This document shows positions 25,007 through 35,208 of a DNA stretch of 52,158 nt, piece after piece. Within the stretch, counting starts at the first letter, position 1. The number at the start of each line of letters is the position of its first letter. The notes below the pieces were generated by a model. That model saw nothing but the letters and a program-made list of their open reading frames with translations, was not told where the DNA came from and made no database searches. This DNA is from Bacteroidales bacterium (GTDB lineage Bacteria; Bacteroidota; Bacteroidia; Bacteroidales; UBA932). The position numbers were made by a program, and so were the translations under genes. The stretch spans positions 1 through 52,158 of the forward strand of contig JAFUFS010000003.1 of the NCBI GenBank assembly GCA_017469745.1, given 5' to 3'.

Positions 25007-26296
25007 ATGGGAATCTCAAGGAAAGGGAAGATAACTGCAGCCGCTCTGGCCATCGTGGCCGTGGCAGTTGTGGCAATAGCATCAGGCTCACGCAGGAAAT
25101 CCGTGGAAGAGGTCAGGAAGATTCCTGTCAACCTCAACGAGACTCTCACCAACGAGATGTCCGACACCTCGGTCCTTGCAGGCTTCGACGACAGGGTCAG
25201 GAACTACATGACCCAGTGGGGCCTGAAAGGCGTATCCCTTTCCGTAATGAGGAATGACTCCCTGCTGTTTGCCAAAGGCTACGGCCTCGCCGACACCAAA
25301 CAGCCCATGCAGCCTGGCAACATACTCAGGATGGCTTCAGTCTCAAAGCTTGTCACGGCAGTCGGGATCATGGTCCTGGAAGAGAAAGGACTCCTTACCC
25401 TTGACGAACAGGTCTTCGGCCCGGACGGCATCCTGAACGACTCCATCTACAACGCTGCAATCACAGATCCTCTCTACTACAAGATCACGGTAGAAGATCT
25501 CCTGCGCCACAAGGCCGGTTTCTCCAAGAAAGGCGGCGACCCCATGTTCTCCACCAGGTGGATCATGCTGCAGAACCGCTGGAAGACAGTACCTACCAAA
25601 GAGCAGCTGACCGTCATCCAGCTCAAGCGCCCCCTCGCTTTCGAGCCCGGGACATGGCAGGACTACTCCAATTTCGGTTACCTGGCCCTCTCGATGATCA
25701 TTGAGAAAGTCAGCGGGATGTCTTACGAGGAATTCATGCAGGAGAAGGTCTTGCGTCCTGCAGGATGCACCGGCTTCAGGCTCGGAGGCAACTACTATGC
25801 GGACAAGTATCCCGAGGAGGTTCGCTACTACGTCCAGAAAGACGATGAGCCAGCCGAAGAATTCAACAACAGCGGCCGCAAGGTACCACGCTGCTACGGA
25901 GGCAACAACATTGAAGGTCTGCTGGGCGCCGGAGCCTGGGTGGGATCGACTCCCGAGCTGGCCTTACTGGTAGCTTCCATCGACGGAAAGCCGGAAGTCC
26001 CGGACATCATCACCAAGGAGAGCGTCGATGCCATGACTGAATATTTCGACCCGGACACCTTCTCGCTCGGATGGAACGACACCAAGCCCACGGGAGAATG
26101 GACACGCACCGGCACCTTTGCAGGCACCAGTGCGCTGGTCAAATGCTTTCCGGACGGAGAATGCTGGGTCTTCATCTCCAACACCAGCACCTACAAGGGC
26201 CCCGCTCTCGCCAAACACACTACCGAACTCTTCGAGAGCCTCCGTGCCCGTTACTCAAAAAAATTTCCTCTCCGGAACATGTTCTACTCCTTTTAG
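25007..26296 (+). CDS. Serine hydrolase of the beta-lactamase/penicillin-binding family
   Basis: 429 residues with an N-terminal membrane anchor or signal (AAALAIVAVAVVAIASG, residues 11-27). It has the class C/D-alanyl-D-alanine carboxypeptidase motifs: nucleophile Ser111 in SVSK (SxxK) and Tyr220-Ser221-Asn222 (YSN). The third motif (HxG/KTG) is less clear, with RTGTFAGTSA near residue 370 as candidate. Probably cell-wall acting or an esterase; beta-lactam resistance should not be assumed. Last gene of the nrnA operon; it converges on the acyltransferase gene. Confidence 0.85.
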   Translation: MGISRKGKITAAALAIVAVAVVAIASGSRRKSVEEVRKIPVNLNETLTNEMSDTSVLAGFDDRVRNYMTQWGLKGVSLSVMRNDSLLFAKGYGLADTKQPMQPGNILRMASVSKLVTAVGIMVLEEKGLLTLDEQVFGPDGILNDSIYNAAITDPLYYKITVEDLLRHKAGFSKKGGDPMFSTRWIMLQNRWKTVPTKEQLTVIQLKRPLAFEPGTWQDYSNFGYLALSMIIEKVSGMSYEEFMQEKVLRPAGCTGFRLGGNYYADKYPEEVRYYVQKDDEPAEEFNNSGRKVPRCYGGNNIEGLLGAGAWVGSTPELALLVASIDGKPEVPDIITKESVDAMTEYFDPDTFSLGWNDTKPTGEWTRTGTFAGTSALVKCFPDGECWVFISNTSTYKGPALAKHTTELFESLRARYSKKFPLRNMFYSF

Positions 26297-26302
26297 CGAT
26301 TA

Positions 26303-27214
26303 CTACTTATTGACGAACATCACAGCCTCTGCGATGGAGTTCAGCTTGGTGTCGACACTGTCGGCGCGGCTTGCAAGCACGCAAGGAGCGGTGGTTCCTA
26401 CAAGCATACCGGCCTGACGTACACCGTTTGCAAGCTTGGAGTTGGTCTTCCAGAAAACGTTGGCGGACTCGATGTTCGGGAACTGGAGGCAGTCTGCATC
26501 TCCGGCAACCGGGCTGACGAGCTTCTTGATCTCCACGGACTCCTGATCGATTGCAACGTCGAGGGCGAGAGGGCCGTCTGCAACGCAACCCTTGATCTGA
26601 CCGCGGTCGCACATCTTGGCGAGCTGGGCAGCCTCGACACAGGCAGGCATGGAATCAAGCATCTGCTCTGAAGCAGCGATGAAAGCAAGCTTCGGCTTGG
26701 CGATTCCGAAAGACTTGGCAACACCCACGAGATAACCGGCGATCTTGACTTTCTGACGGAAGTCAGGAAGAGGAATGACGGCCATGTCAGAGATGAACAT
26801 AAGCTTGTGGTAGTTGGGATTCTCGATGACACCCACGTGGCTCAGGACACCCTTCGGAGGAAGGAGTCCGGTCTCCTTGTTGAGGATGGCACGCAGGAAC
26901 TTGTCGGTAGAGCAGAGACCCTTCATCAGGACGTCGCCGTCACCGTCATGAACCATCTGGACAGCCTTGGCCACAGCCTTGAGCTCGACAGGCTCGTTGA
27001 CGATGTCGAACTGCTCGATGTCGATTCCGAGCTTGGAGCAAGTCTCAGCGATGAGGTTCTTGTCTCCCACGAGGGTTACCTTGACAAAACCCATCTCGGA
27101 GGCCTTGGCGCAGGCCTCGATGGTGTGCTCATCCACGGCCCATGCCGCGACCATTTTCTTGCAGATACCCTTCTCCTTGAGTTCTACAAAAACATCTGCG
27201 AATTTGGTGATCAT
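26303..27214 (-). CDS. ptb: Phosphate acyltransferase, phosphate butyryltransferase (Ptb) type
   Basis: Transfers an acyl group between CoA and phosphate. The 303 residues and segments LMKGLCSTDKFLRAILNKE, RGQIKGCVADGPLALDVAI and SRADSVDTKLNSIA match Ptb-type enzymes more closely than long Pta enzymes. Start ATG 27214 (MITKFADVFVELKEKG), 19 bases after the acetate kinase stop; an upstream start at 27256 overlaps the kinase and is rejected. It forms a two-gene operon with ackA, so the pair probably makes ATP from an acyl-CoA. Whether acetyl, propionyl or butyryl is preferred cannot be told. Confidence 0.85.
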   Translation of the reverse strand: MITKFADVFVELKEKGICKKMVAAWAVDEHTIEACAKASEMGFVKVTLVGDKNLIAETCSKLGIDIEQFDIVNEPVELKAVAKAVQMVHDGDGDVLMKGLCSTDKFLRAILNKETGLLPPKGVLSHVGVIENPNYHKLMFISDMAVIPLPDFRQKVKIAGYLVGVAKSFGIAKPKLAFIAASEQMLDSMPACVEAAQLAKMCDRGQIKGCVADGPLALDVAIDQESVEIKKLVSPVAGDADCLQFPNIESANVFWKTNSKLANGVRQAGMLVGTTAPCVLASRADSVDTKLNSIAEAVMFVNK

Positions 27215-27233
27215 AGTGTTAATTAATTTTGGA

Positions 27234-28448
27234 TTATTCTTCAATGCTCTGTACAAGGTGCATGGTGTCGCGGGCGATCACGAGTTCCTCGTCGGTAGTA
27301 ACCAGGGCGACCTTGACCTTGGATTCGGGAAGTGAGATGATGGTGTCCTCACCCCAGGCGGTGTTGGCCTCGTAGTCGAAGGCAAGCCCTATGTGGGTGA
27401 AATTCTCGCAGACCCTGCGGCGCAGGCGGCTGTTGTGCTCGCCGATGCCTCCGGTGAAGAAGATGGCGTCAACTCCGTTCATCTCTGCCACATAGGCACC
27501 GATGTACTTTATCATCTGGTAGGTGAGCATCTTGAGGGTGAGCTTGGCCTTGAACTCTCCGCTGTTGGCGAGTTCGTCCATCTCACGGGCGTCGGAAGTC
27601 TTCTGGGAGACTCCGAGGAAACCACTCTTCTTGTTGACGATCTCATACATCTGGTCAGGACTGAGATTCTCCTTCTTCATGATGTAGAGGATCGCGTTGG
27701 GATCGACGTCACCGCACCTGGTTCCCATGATCAGACCCTCGAGCGGAGTGAGACCCATCGAAGTGTCGATGGACTTGCCGTTCTGAACGGCCGTGATGGA
27801 ACTGCCGTTTCCGATGTGGCAGGTGATGATCTTGGAATTGTTGATGTCCAGGCCTACCATCTTCGCACCCTTGTGGGCTACGAACTGATGGCTGGTACCG
27901 TGGGCACCGTAGCGGCGGATGTGGTACTTCTCATAGTACTCGTACGGGAGGCCGTACATGTAGGCCTGCGGCGGCATCGTCTGATGGAAAGCAGTGTCAA
28001 AGGTTACGACCTGGGGCACGTTGGGAAGAACTTCCTGGCATGCCCTGATACCGAGCAGGTGGGCGGGATTGTGCAGCGGTGCGAAGTCGCAGCAGAAATC
28101 TATCTTGGAGAGGACATCCTCATCGACGATGGCGCTGCCGGAGAAGAAATCGGCACCCTGGACGATCCTGTGGCCTACGGCCTCGATGTCCTCGAAAGAT
28201 TTAAGGACACCGTGTTCGGCGTCTACGAGGGCATCAAGGACAAGCTGCATTCCTACAGTATGGTCAGGAATAGGAAGGTCCTTCACGACCTTGTCCTTAC
28301 CCGCGGGCTTGTGCTGCAGCCTTCCGCATTCGAGCCCTATCTTTTCGACTATGCCTTTGGCCAGAAGGTCGTAGACGTCATCGTTCCTCATGTCAAGCAG
28401 CTGGTACTTGATGGATGAACTTCCACAATTGATAACAAGAATAATCAT
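27234..28448 (-). CDS. ackA: Acetate kinase
   Basis: Makes ATP and acetate from acetyl phosphate and ADP. 404 residues from ATG 28448, opening VINCGSSSIKYQLLD; GTSHQFVA, CHIGNGSSITAV and GLTPLEGLIMGTRCGDVDP are acetate-kinase signatures, and FTGGIGEHN is in the C-terminal half. Butyrate kinases are shorter and lack the GLTPLEGLxMGTRxGDVDP motif, so this is acetate kinase even though its partner gene is Ptb-like. A TTG start three codons upstream is possible but less likely. Confidence 0.95.
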   Translation of the reverse strand: MIILVINCGSSSIKYQLLDMRNDDVYDLLAKGIVEKIGLECGRLQHKPAGKDKVVKDLPIPDHTVGMQLVLDALVDAEHGVLKSFEDIEAVGHRIVQGADFFSGSAIVDEDVLSKIDFCCDFAPLHNPAHLLGIRACQEVLPNVPQVVTFDTAFHQTMPPQAYMYGLPYEYYEKYHIRRYGAHGTSHQFVAHKGAKMVGLDINNSKIITCHIGNGSSITAVQNGKSIDTSMGLTPLEGLIMGTRCGDVDPNAILYIMKKENLSPDQMYEIVNKKSGFLGVSQKTSDAREMDELANSGEFKAKLTLKMLTYQMIKYIGAYVAEMNGVDAIFFTGGIGEHNSRLRRRVCENFTHIGLAFDYEANTAWGEDTIISLPESKVKVALVTTDEELVIARDTMHLVQSIEE

Positions 28449-28478
28449 TACTTGCAATAATATTAAATATCAGAGCAA

Positions 28479-28486
28479 CAAAGATA
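28479..28486 (-). promoter_or_regulatory. Candidate -7 element for ackA-ptb
   Basis: Minus strand TATCTTTG, an exact TAnnTTTG match, 30 bases before the ackA ATG in an AT-rich 80-base gap. No TTG at the -33 position. Confidence 0.5.
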
Positions 28487-28528
28487 AGAAATTAATAGCT
28501 AATTTTACGAAAATTAAAGGATATCGGA

Positions 28529-29647
28529 ATGGTTGAGGCGAGAGACATGAGGGTCATAGGTATCCCGTTTGCGGCAGGTGCCGCTGCGGGAGCAGTTCTG
28601 ATTCCGGCCGGCATGCCTTCAGGCTCCCTCCTGCTGCCTTCCTGCCTTGCAGCAGTCCTGCTTCTACTTTCAGTTCTTCCTTTAAGCCCTCTCGGGAAAG
28701 GTTTAGCGAAAAAATATTCAGTACCCTGGGCTGCAGTCTCTTTTTGCCTTGCAGGAGTTTTCTGTTATCTGAACGGCAGGCTGTCCGCTGGAACAGTCAT
28801 TCCGCCGTCCCCGCTTGAAAAGCTTTCACTTCAGTGCTGCGAATCTCTCAAGGGATGCATCGACTCCATCCCCTACCCTTCCGAGGGCACCGGTGCCCTG
28901 GTCAAAGCCCTCATCACCGGAGACAGGACAGGACTTGACAAGGGTACCATAGAAACCTTCCGCGCAAGCGGAGCCTCGCACATCCTGGCCCTTTCAGGGC
29001 TTCACCTGGGAATAATCTACCTGATCCTCACGAAGATAACGATCCCCTTCGGCAACTCTCCCGCGGCAAGGACGGCAAGATATTCATTCATAATAGCGGC
29101 ATCGGGATTCTATGCCATCATGACAGGGGCGGCAGCGTCGATCACGCGCGCCTTCCTATTCATCCTGATCGGTGAGACTGGAAAGCTTCTCGGCCGGGAA
29201 AGGGAGCCCTGGAGAGTCCTGCTCGACGCCCTTGTCATCCAGCTCGCCCTGAAGCCGGAGGTGATCTCGACAACAGGTTTCCAGCTCTCCTACCTTGCCA
29301 TGCTCGGGATCTGTACCATATTCCCAGTACTCGAAGGACTATACCCTGAAGGGACGGGCCTTTGGGGAAGGATCGATCCGGTCCGAAAGACCTGGAATGC
29401 TGCCGCCCTATCCCTGTCCTGCCAGGCTTTCACCGCCCCGCTGGTCTGGATCCGCTTCCACACCTTCCCGCAGTACTTCCTGCTGACCAACCTGATTGCC
29501 CTGCCACTGACAAGCGCGATCATGGTCCTGTCAGTAACCACGATCGCGCTGTCGTTTCTTGGAATATGTCCGGACTTCCTCGTCTGCCTGGACGACCAGG
29601 CGGTCGGAGCGCTGACTTTCTGCCTGGAGGTGATCAGCAGCCTATGA
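28529..29647 (+). CDS. ComEC/Rec2-type competence membrane protein, short form
   Basis: 372-residue polytopic membrane protein. The core GTGALVKALITGDRTGLDKGTIETFRASGASHILALSGLHLGI is the ComEC/Rec2 competence-domain signature, followed by SITRAFLFILIGE and several hydrophobic helices. Full-length ComEC proteins carry an N-terminal OB-like region and often a C-terminal metallo-beta-lactamase domain; the latter is absent here, and the frame ends naturally at a stop overlapping the opposite fucP stop. It could move single-stranded DNA across the inner membrane, or be a degenerate remnant. Confidence 0.82.
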   Translation: MVEARDMRVIGIPFAAGAAAGAVLIPAGMPSGSLLLPSCLAAVLLLLSVLPLSPLGKGLAKKYSVPWAAVSFCLAGVFCYLNGRLSAGTVIPPSPLEKLSLQCCESLKGCIDSIPYPSEGTGALVKALITGDRTGLDKGTIETFRASGASHILALSGLHLGIIYLILTKITIPFGNSPAARTARYSFIIAASGFYAIMTGAAASITRAFLFILIGETGKLLGREREPWRVLLDALVIQLALKPEVISTTGFQLSYLAMLGICTIFPVLEGLYPEGTGLWGRIDPVRKTWNAAALSLSCQAFTAPLVWIRFHTFPQYFLLTNLIALPLTSAIMVLSVTTIALSFLGICPDFLVCLDDQAVGALTFCLEVISSL

Positions 29648-30937
29648 CCTCCTGAGCCTGAAGGACCGCAGTCCATAAGCCAGGACCACGATGAAACAGA
29701 TCAGCGGAAGGATGAAGGAGACGTTGACCGCCGGATGTCCGAGGATGACCTGCTTGTCGATGATCATGCCCTGGAGAGGGGGCATGATGGCTCCGCCGAC
29801 GATGGCCTCGACCAGGAAGGCGGCACCAAGGCTAGCGTCCTGGGAATCGACGTTCTCGAGGGCGATTCCGTAGATAGTAGGGAACATCAGGGACATGAAG
29901 GCGCTGATGCCGATAAGGCAGTAGAGGCCACCCATGCCTACGATGCAGATAGTTCCGATCGTACAGAGTGCAGCTCCGGTAGCGAAGATGGCAAGCAGCC
30001 TGCTTGAATTGACGTACTTCATAAGGGCGGTGGCGATGAACCTTCCGCAAAGGAAAAGCGCCATAGCGAATATGTTGTAGGTCTGGGCAGTTGCCTTGTT
30101 GATTCCGAGGTTGTCGGCGTACTGGATGATGAAGGTCCAGGTCATGATCTGCGCAGCCACATAGAACATCTGGGCAAGGACTCCCTCCCTGTACAGCTTG
30201 TTGTGCCAAAGATTTGAGAGGGTCTTGCCGGTGCTGTTGGTCTGCTCGGGCTGGATGTCTGTCTTCGGGACCTTTGCCATGGCGATCACCACCAGGACGA
30301 TCAGCACGACGATTCCTATGATGACATAGGGATTGCGGATGACGGCAAGGTCATGCAGGCGTATGCTGGCCTTCTCCGCTTCCGAGAGGCTCGGGAATAT
30401 AATGTTCCCTGCTGCGTCCCTCCTGTCGGAAAGGAGCTGCGGAAGCACTACGAAGGAAGCGACGCTCATTCCCATCAGGGAACCCATAGGGTTGAATGAC
30501 TGGGAGAGGTTGAGACGCCTTGTGGCATTGGACTTCGCACCGAGGGACAGGATGAATGGATTGGCTGTCGTCTCGAGGAAAGCTAAGCCGAAGGTCAGGA
30601 CATAGAGCGAAATGCAGAAGAACGAGAACTGCTGGAACTGGGCTGCAGGAATGAACAGGAAAGCTCCTGTCGCATAGAGCGCCAGACCGAGCAGGATTCC
30701 GCTCTTGTAGCTGTGCTTGCGGATGAACAGGGCTGCAGGAATGGCCATCGTGGCATAGCCTCCGTAGAAGGCGAACTGCACCAGAGAAGCCTTGGCTGCA
30801 GACAGCTCCATCACCGTCTGGAAGGCCGCCACCATCGGATTGGTGATGTCGTTGGCGAACCCCCAGAGGGCGAAGAGCGAAGTTATCAGGATAAAGATGA
30901 AGAGGTACTTCCTCTCCACCAGCTTTTCTCCGGACAT
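29642..30937 (-). CDS. fucP: L-fucose:H+ symporter family MFS permease
   Basis: 431-residue, 12-helix sugar permease of the FucP family. The opening FILITSLFALWGFANDITNPMVAAF and NPFILSLGAKSNATRRLNLSQSFNPMGSLMG are hallmark sequences. It is 3 bases downstream of fucI, so the two are translated from one mRNA and together take up and isomerise L-fucose. Related members carry glucose/galactose or N-acetylglucosamine, but the fucI neighbour favours fucose. It overlaps the comEC stop by 6 bases. Confidence 0.9.
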   Translation of the reverse strand: MSGEKLVERKYLFIFILITSLFALWGFANDITNPMVAAFQTVMELSAAKASLVQFAFYGGYATMAIPAALFIRKHSYKSGILLGLALYATGAFLFIPAAQFQQFSFFCISLYVLTFGLAFLETTANPFILSLGAKSNATRRLNLSQSFNPMGSLMGMSVASFVVLPQLLSDRRDAAGNIIFPSLSEAEKASIRLHDLAVIRNPYVIIGIVVLIVLVVIAMAKVPKTDIQPEQTNSTGKTLSNLWHNKLYREGVLAQMFYVAAQIMTWTFIIQYADNLGINKATAQTYNIFAMALFLCGRFIATALMKYVNSSRLLAIFATGAALCTIGTICIVGMGGLYCLIGISAFMSLMFPTIYGIALENVDSQDASLGAAFLVEAIVGGAIMPPLQGMIIDKQVILGHPAVNVSFILPLICFIVVLAYGLRSFRLRRS

Positions 30938-30940
30938 ATA

Positions 30941-32713
30941 CTACTTGTAAAGGGGTCCGAAGTTGGCGCAGGCGCGGAAGTCGGCGCCTTCCTTGTCCAT
31001 TCCGAAGGCATTCCATGCGGCCGGACGGAAGATCTTGGAATCGTCGACATTGTGCATGCAGACAGGGATCCTGAGCATGGAGGCAAGGGTGATCATGTCT
31101 GCTCCGATGTGGCCGTAGGAGATAGCTCCGTGATTGGCTCCCCAGTTGTTCATCACGCTGTACACATCCTTGAAGGCATCCTTCTTAGGATCGAGGCGAG
31201 GAGTGAACCAGGTGGTGGGCCAGGTGGGATCGGTGCGCTTGTCGAGGACATCGTGGATCTCGGGATCGACGTTCACCACCCATCCTTCAGCGATCTGGAG
31301 CACGGGGCCGAGGCCGTCGACTATGTTGATCCTCATCATGGTTGCAGGGAAGTCTCCCTTGGAAACGAAGTGGACGCTGTAGCCACCTCCACGGAAGTAG
31401 TCACGGTCTGCGGGCATCCACCAGGAGTTCTCGAGGCACTTCTTCTGGTCCTCGTCGGTCATCTCCCAGAACGGCTTCATGACGGGCTTGCCCTCAGCGT
31501 CGGTGCTCTGTCCGCAGCCGTCCATGGTGGTGGCTCCGGAATTGATGAGATGGATGATTCCGGGGGCTGCCTTGCCGGTCAGTTCCTTGCCGGTGACCCT
31601 CTTCACGGCCTCGGGGCTCCAGTAGGTACGCACGTCGGAGAAGATCTGAGGCAGGTTGGTCATCAGATGGGCAAGAAGCATCGCGGCACCGTTGAGCGAA
31701 TCATTCTCGGTAGCCAGGATGGTAGGCTCCCTGCGGCCGTTCCAGTCGAAGTTGGTGTTGAGGAGGGTCTCGGTGAAGTCTCCGTTGGGCATCCAGTCGG
31801 TCCACTGGCGCTGGCCCTGGAAACCTCCGGCGATGGCGTTGTGGCCGAGGGATTCCTCCTTGAAGCCCATCTCCTTGAGTTTCGGATTGCCATGCAGGAG
31901 ATCCATGACGATCAGGGTCATCTTGGTGACGAAATCCCAGTCCTTGTCCTTCTCCTCGCGGCTCTTCTGCTTCTCGGGGCGGTTCTTGTCCCAGCCTTCC
32001 TGAGGCATGCAGAACTTCTCAACCCAAGCCTTGGCTTTAGCATATTCATCATGATCGTAGATGCCGAGGTCCATCCTCCTGAGGATTTCCACCTCATCTA
32101 CGCTTTCATTCCTCATTCCCAGGTACTTCTGGAAGAAATTGCAGTCCACGATTGAGCCTGCGATACCCATGGTGACGCTTCCGATCGAAAGATAGGACTC
32201 TCCCCTCATCTCGCCGACGGCCACTGCAGCCTTAGCGAAACGGAGGATCTTCTCTGCCACATCGTCAGGAATCGAGTTGTCGGACACGTCCTGTACGTCA
32301 TGGCCATATATTCCATAGGCGGGAAGGCCCTTCTGTGCATGGGCGGCAAGGACGGCGGCAAGATAGACTGCGCCGGGACGCTCTGTGCCGTTGAATCCCC
32401 AGACGGCCTTCGGCCAGAGGGGATGCATGTCCATGGTCTCGGAGCCATAGCACCAGCAGGAGGTGACGGAGATGGTTCCCCAGACACCCTCACGCTCAAA
32501 CTTTTCTGCGCAGGCAGCACTTTCGGCCACACGGCCGATGGTGGTGTCGGCTATGACGCACTCGACAGGTGCTCCGTCACTGTACTTAAGGTTTGAAGAA
32601 ATCAGCTTGGCAACGTTGGCTGCAAGAGTCATGGTCTTCTCTTCCAGGCTCTCACGAACTCCGCCCTGACGACCGTCGATGTTGGGGCGGATACCTATTT
32701 TGGGATGTTTCAT
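30941..32713 (-). CDS. fucI: L-fucose isomerase
   Basis: Converts L-fucose to L-fuculose (many also act on D-arabinose). The 590-residue length equals that of typical FucI. Opening [20 protein letters not shown], then [17 protein letters not shown], and [13 protein letters not shown] support the family. It is the first gene of the fucI-fucP unit. No fuculokinase or fuculose-phosphate aldolase lies in this window, so the rest of the pathway must be elsewhere. Confidence 0.96.
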   Translation of the reverse strand: MKHPKIGIRPNIDGRQGGVRESLEEKTMTLAANVAKLISSNLKYSDGAPVECVIADTTIGRVAESAACAEKFEREGVWGTISVTSCWCYGSETMDMHPLWPKAVWGFNGTERPGAVYLAAVLAAHAQKGLPAYGIYGHDVQDVSDNSIPDDVAEKILRFAKAAVAVGEMRGESYLSIGSVTMGIAGSIVDCNFFQKYLGMRNESVDEVEILRRMDLGIYDHDEYAKAKAWVEKFCMPQEGWDKNRPEKQKSREEKDKDWDFVTKMTLIVMDLLHGNPKLKEMGFKEESLGHNAIAGGFQGQRQWTDWMPNGDFTETLLNTNFDWNGRREPTILATENDSLNGAAMLLAHLMTNLPQIFSDVRTYWSPEAVKRVTGKELTGKAAPGIIHLINSGATTMDGCGQSTDAEGKPVMKPFWEMTDEDQKKCLENSWWMPADRDYFRGGGYSVHFVSKGDFPATMMRINIVDGLGPVLQIAEGWVVNVDPEIHDVLDKRTDPTWPTTWFTPRLDPKKDAFKDVYSVMNNWGANHGAISYGHIGADMITLASMLRIPVCMHNVDDSKIFRPAAWNAFGMDKEGADFRACANFGPLYK

Positions 32714-32735
32714 AATATGTGGTAATTTGATTTGT

Positions 32736-32748
32736 TTCGGATTCCGAA
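32736..32748. promoter_or_regulatory. Short palindrome upstream of fucI
   Basis: TTCGGATTCCGAA, six-base arms around one central base, 23 bases upstream of the fucI start codon. A TATATTTA sequence on the minus strand further upstream resembles a -7 element with one mismatch. The palindrome could be the operator of a sugar-responsive regulator; this is speculative. Confidence 0.3.
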
Positions 32749-32767
32749 CTTATAAATATAGGTATAA

Positions 32768-33409
32768 TTATCTGAATACCGACCTGAAAAGCCAAAGAAA
32801 CTTATCTTTCAAGGTGCTGTCCGGATCCCTCCAGACCGGCATCTCGATCCTCCGGTTAGTACGCGCAGGGATACCGGGGGCGACCACACGGGCCACTCCT
32901 TCCTTCGCAACCTTGTGGCCGTAGCCATAGGAGATGAAATTGCGGTGGAACATGTCGGAAGGGTTTTCCAGCTTGCTGAAAGCATAACCGGGGATCAGCG
33001 TCAGGGAAAGGTCAAACAGCTGGCAGGGCACCGGGATGGTAGGATCGGGCTCGATAAGCCGGCCCCTGCGGGTACGGCCGCCGAAGAGAAGGGTACGGTC
33101 CGGCCTTGCCACGGTGCCGGCGATGACAGCCTTGTGGCGCAGGAACTCCGAATTCTCCAGGAACGAAGCGAGGGCATCTTCCGACAGCATCAGATCCTGG
33201 TCCATCCAGAGAAACATCTCGTTCCCCTCCTTTGCCGCCTTCGCCCACATGGCCTGGTAGCCTGCCGCTCCCTCGTAATTAAGGAATATGGAAAAGGAAT
33301 ATCTTCCCTCGGAAGCCACGGCATCGATCTGCTTCTGGCATTCCTCCAGGCAACCTCCGCTGCCATCGTTCCCGGCGGGTACCGTTATGAGTATGGCGAC
33401 CTTGATCAT
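32768..33409 (-). CDS. Small GT2-like glycosyltransferase
   Basis: 213 residues. The N-terminal VAILITVPAGNDGSGGCLEECQKQIDAV and FSIFLNYEGAAGYQAMWAKAAKEGNEMFLWMDQDLMLSEDALASFL fit the nucleotide-sugar-binding half of a family 2 glycosyltransferase, with MDQDL as the metal-binding DxD-like motif. It is shorter than most GT2 enzymes and has no membrane helix. It lies 6 bases after the lepA stop. Substrate unknown. Confidence 0.7.
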   Translation of the reverse strand: MIKVAILITVPAGNDGSGGCLEECQKQIDAVASEGRYSFSIFLNYEGAAGYQAMWAKAAKEGNEMFLWMDQDLMLSEDALASFLENSEFLRHKAVIAGTVARPDRTLLFGGRTRRGRLIEPDPTIPVPCQLFDLSLTLIPGYAFSKLENPSDMFHRNFISYGYGHKVAKEGVARVVAPGIPARTNRRIEMPVWRDPDSTLKDKFLWLFRSVFR

Positions 33410-33415
33410 ATATTC

Positions 33416-35206
33416 CTAGGAATCCAGTTTAAGGACTGCCATGAAGGCGCTCTGGGGCACCTGGACGGTACCGATCTGGCGCATTCTCTTCTTTCCTTCC
33501 TTCTGCTTTTCGAGCAGCTTGCGCTTACGTGTGACGTCACCTCCGTAGCACTTCGCCGTCACGTCCTTACGGACCTGGCGGACCGTCTCGCGGGCTATGA
33601 TCTTGGCCCCGATCGCTGCTTGGACGGCAATGTCGAACTGCTGGCGGGGGATCAGCTCCTTGAGCTTCACGCACATCTTGCGGCCGAAGTCGTAGGCATG
33701 GTCCTCATGGATGAGGGACGACAGGGCGTCAGCCGGGTCGCCGTTGAGAAGGATGTCCAGCTTGACAAGACGGGCGGGACGGAAGTCTATGACATGGTAG
33801 TCGAAGGAAGCATAGCCCTTCGAGATGGATTTGAGCTTGTCGTAGAAATCGAAGACTATCTCCGAGAGAGGCATGTCGTAGGTGAGTTCCACACGGTCGG
33901 AAGTGATGTAGTGCTCCCCGATAAGGGTTCCCCTCTTGTCCATGCAGAGCTTCATGATAGGCCCGTAGAACTCTGTCTTCGAGATTATCTGGGCGCGGAT
34001 GTAAGGCTCTTCTATGTGGTCGATCAGGGTCGGGGCCGGCAAGCCGGAAGGGTTGTGGACATCCAGCACCTCGCCCTGGGTTGTGTAGACTTTATAGGAA
34101 ACGTTCGGAACCGTGGTGATCACGTCCATGTTGAACTCCCTGAAGAGACGCTCCTGGACTATCTCAAGGTGCAGGAGTCCCAGGAAACCGCACCTGAATC
34201 CGAAGCCAAGGGCCAGGGAGGACTCGGGCTCATAGACGAAGGAAGCGTCGTTGAGCTGGAACTTTTCCAGAGTGGCTCTAAGTTCCTCGAACTTGTCGGC
34301 CTGGACCGGATACATGCCGGCGAACACCATTGGCTTGACCTCCTCGAATCCGGCGATAGCCTCGGCACAAGGCCGCGAGGCATGGGTGATGGTGTCTCCG
34401 ACCTTCACCTCCACTGCCCTCTTGATTCCGGAAATGATGTAACCGACGTCTCCGGTAGAAACCTTCCCGGTCGGGCAGAGCTTCATCTTGAGGACGCCCA
34501 CTTCCTCGGCATCATATTCCATCCCCGTGGCAACGAACTTGACCTTGTCGCCGGTGGAGATCGAACCGTTCAGCACCTTGAAATAGGCGATGATGCCCCT
34601 GAACTGGTTGAATACGGAGTCGAAGATAAGTGCCTGGAGCGGAGCCTCGGGGTCCCCCTTCGGGGCCGGAATCTTCTCCACGATAGCATCCAGCAGCGGA
34701 GGAATTCCTTCACCGGTGCGTGCTGACACTTTGAATATGTCTTCGTGGTCGCAGCCCAGGAGGTCAACTATCTGGTCAGAGACCACTTCGACCTGGGCGG
34801 ACTCCATGTCGATCTTGTTAAGGACCGGGATGATCTCAAGGCCATGATCTACAGCGAGGTAGAGGTTCGAGATCGTCTGCGCCTGGATCCCCTGAGAAGC
34901 ATCCACCACCAGAAGGGCTCCCTCACAGGAAGCGATCGAGCGGGAGACTTCGTAGGAAAAGTCCACGTGACCGGGAGTGTCGATCAGGTTGAGAACGTAT
35001 TTCTCACCCTTGTAGACGTACTCCATCTGGATTGCGTGGCTCTTTATGGTGATTCCTTTCTCTTTTTCAAGATCCATGTCGTCAAGGACCTGGGCCTCCA
35101 TGTCACGGGACGAAAGGGTCTTCGTGAGTTCGAGAAGCCTGTCGGCAAGAGTACTCTTGCCGTGGTCGATGTGTGCGATTATGCAGAAATTGCGTATATG
35201 CTTCAT
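33416..35206 (-). CDS. lepA: Elongation factor 4 (LepA)
   Basis: Ribosome-associated GTPase that helps initiation/back-translocation under stress. 596 residues from ATG 35206 ([20 protein letters not shown]); a 10-residue longer frame starting at 35236 is rejected. GTPase motifs: AHIDHGKST (G1), DTPGHVDF (G3), NKIDMES (G4). The LepA-specific C-terminal domain is visible ([22 protein letters not shown]). It is divergent from the ECF sigma gene across 56 bases. Confidence 0.97.
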   Translation of the reverse strand: MKHIRNFCIIAHIDHGKSTLADRLLELTKTLSSRDMEAQVLDDMDLEKEKGITIKSHAIQMEYVYKGEKYVLNLIDTPGHVDFSYEVSRSIASCEGALLVVDASQGIQAQTISNLYLAVDHGLEIIPVLNKIDMESAQVEVVSDQIVDLLGCDHEDIFKVSARTGEGIPPLLDAIVEKIPAPKGDPEAPLQALIFDSVFNQFRGIIAYFKVLNGSISTGDKVKFVATGMEYDAEEVGVLKMKLCPTGKVSTGDVGYIISGIKRAVEVKVGDTITHASRPCAEAIAGFEEVKPMVFAGMYPVQADKFEELRATLEKFQLNDASFVYEPESSLALGFGFRCGFLGLLHLEIVQERLFREFNMDVITTVPNVSYKVYTTQGEVLDVHNPSGLPAPTLIDHIEEPYIRAQIISKTEFYGPIMKLCMDKRGTLIGEHYITSDRVELTYDMPLSEIVFDFYDKLKSISKGYASFDYHVIDFRPARLVKLDILLNGDPADALSSLIHEDHAYDFGRKMCVKLKELIPRQQFDIAVQAAIGAKIIARETVRQVRKDVTAKCYGGDVTRKRKLLEKQKEGKKRMRQIGTVQVPQSAFMAVLKLDS

Positions 35207-35208
35207 AA

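Noticed and set aside
25007..26296. Beta-lactamase resistance gene
   Set aside because: The SxxK and YSN motifs are shared by many D-alanyl-D-alanine peptidases and esterases; nothing shows resistance function.
27393..28418. 341-residue frame antisense to ackA
   Set aside because: Lies entirely within ackA and has no family features.
27234..28448. Butyrate kinase as the name of the acyl kinase
   Set aside because: Length of 404 residues and the GLTPLEGLxMGTRxGDVDP motif are those of acetate kinase.
30713..32155. 480-residue open frame antisense to fucI and the fucP start
   Set aside because: Shadow across two recognised genes, with no known motif.
32915..34726. 603-residue open frame on the plus strand antisense to lepA
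   Set aside because: It mirrors the codon structure of lepA, a firmly identified gene on the other strand, and its translation has no recognisable domain.
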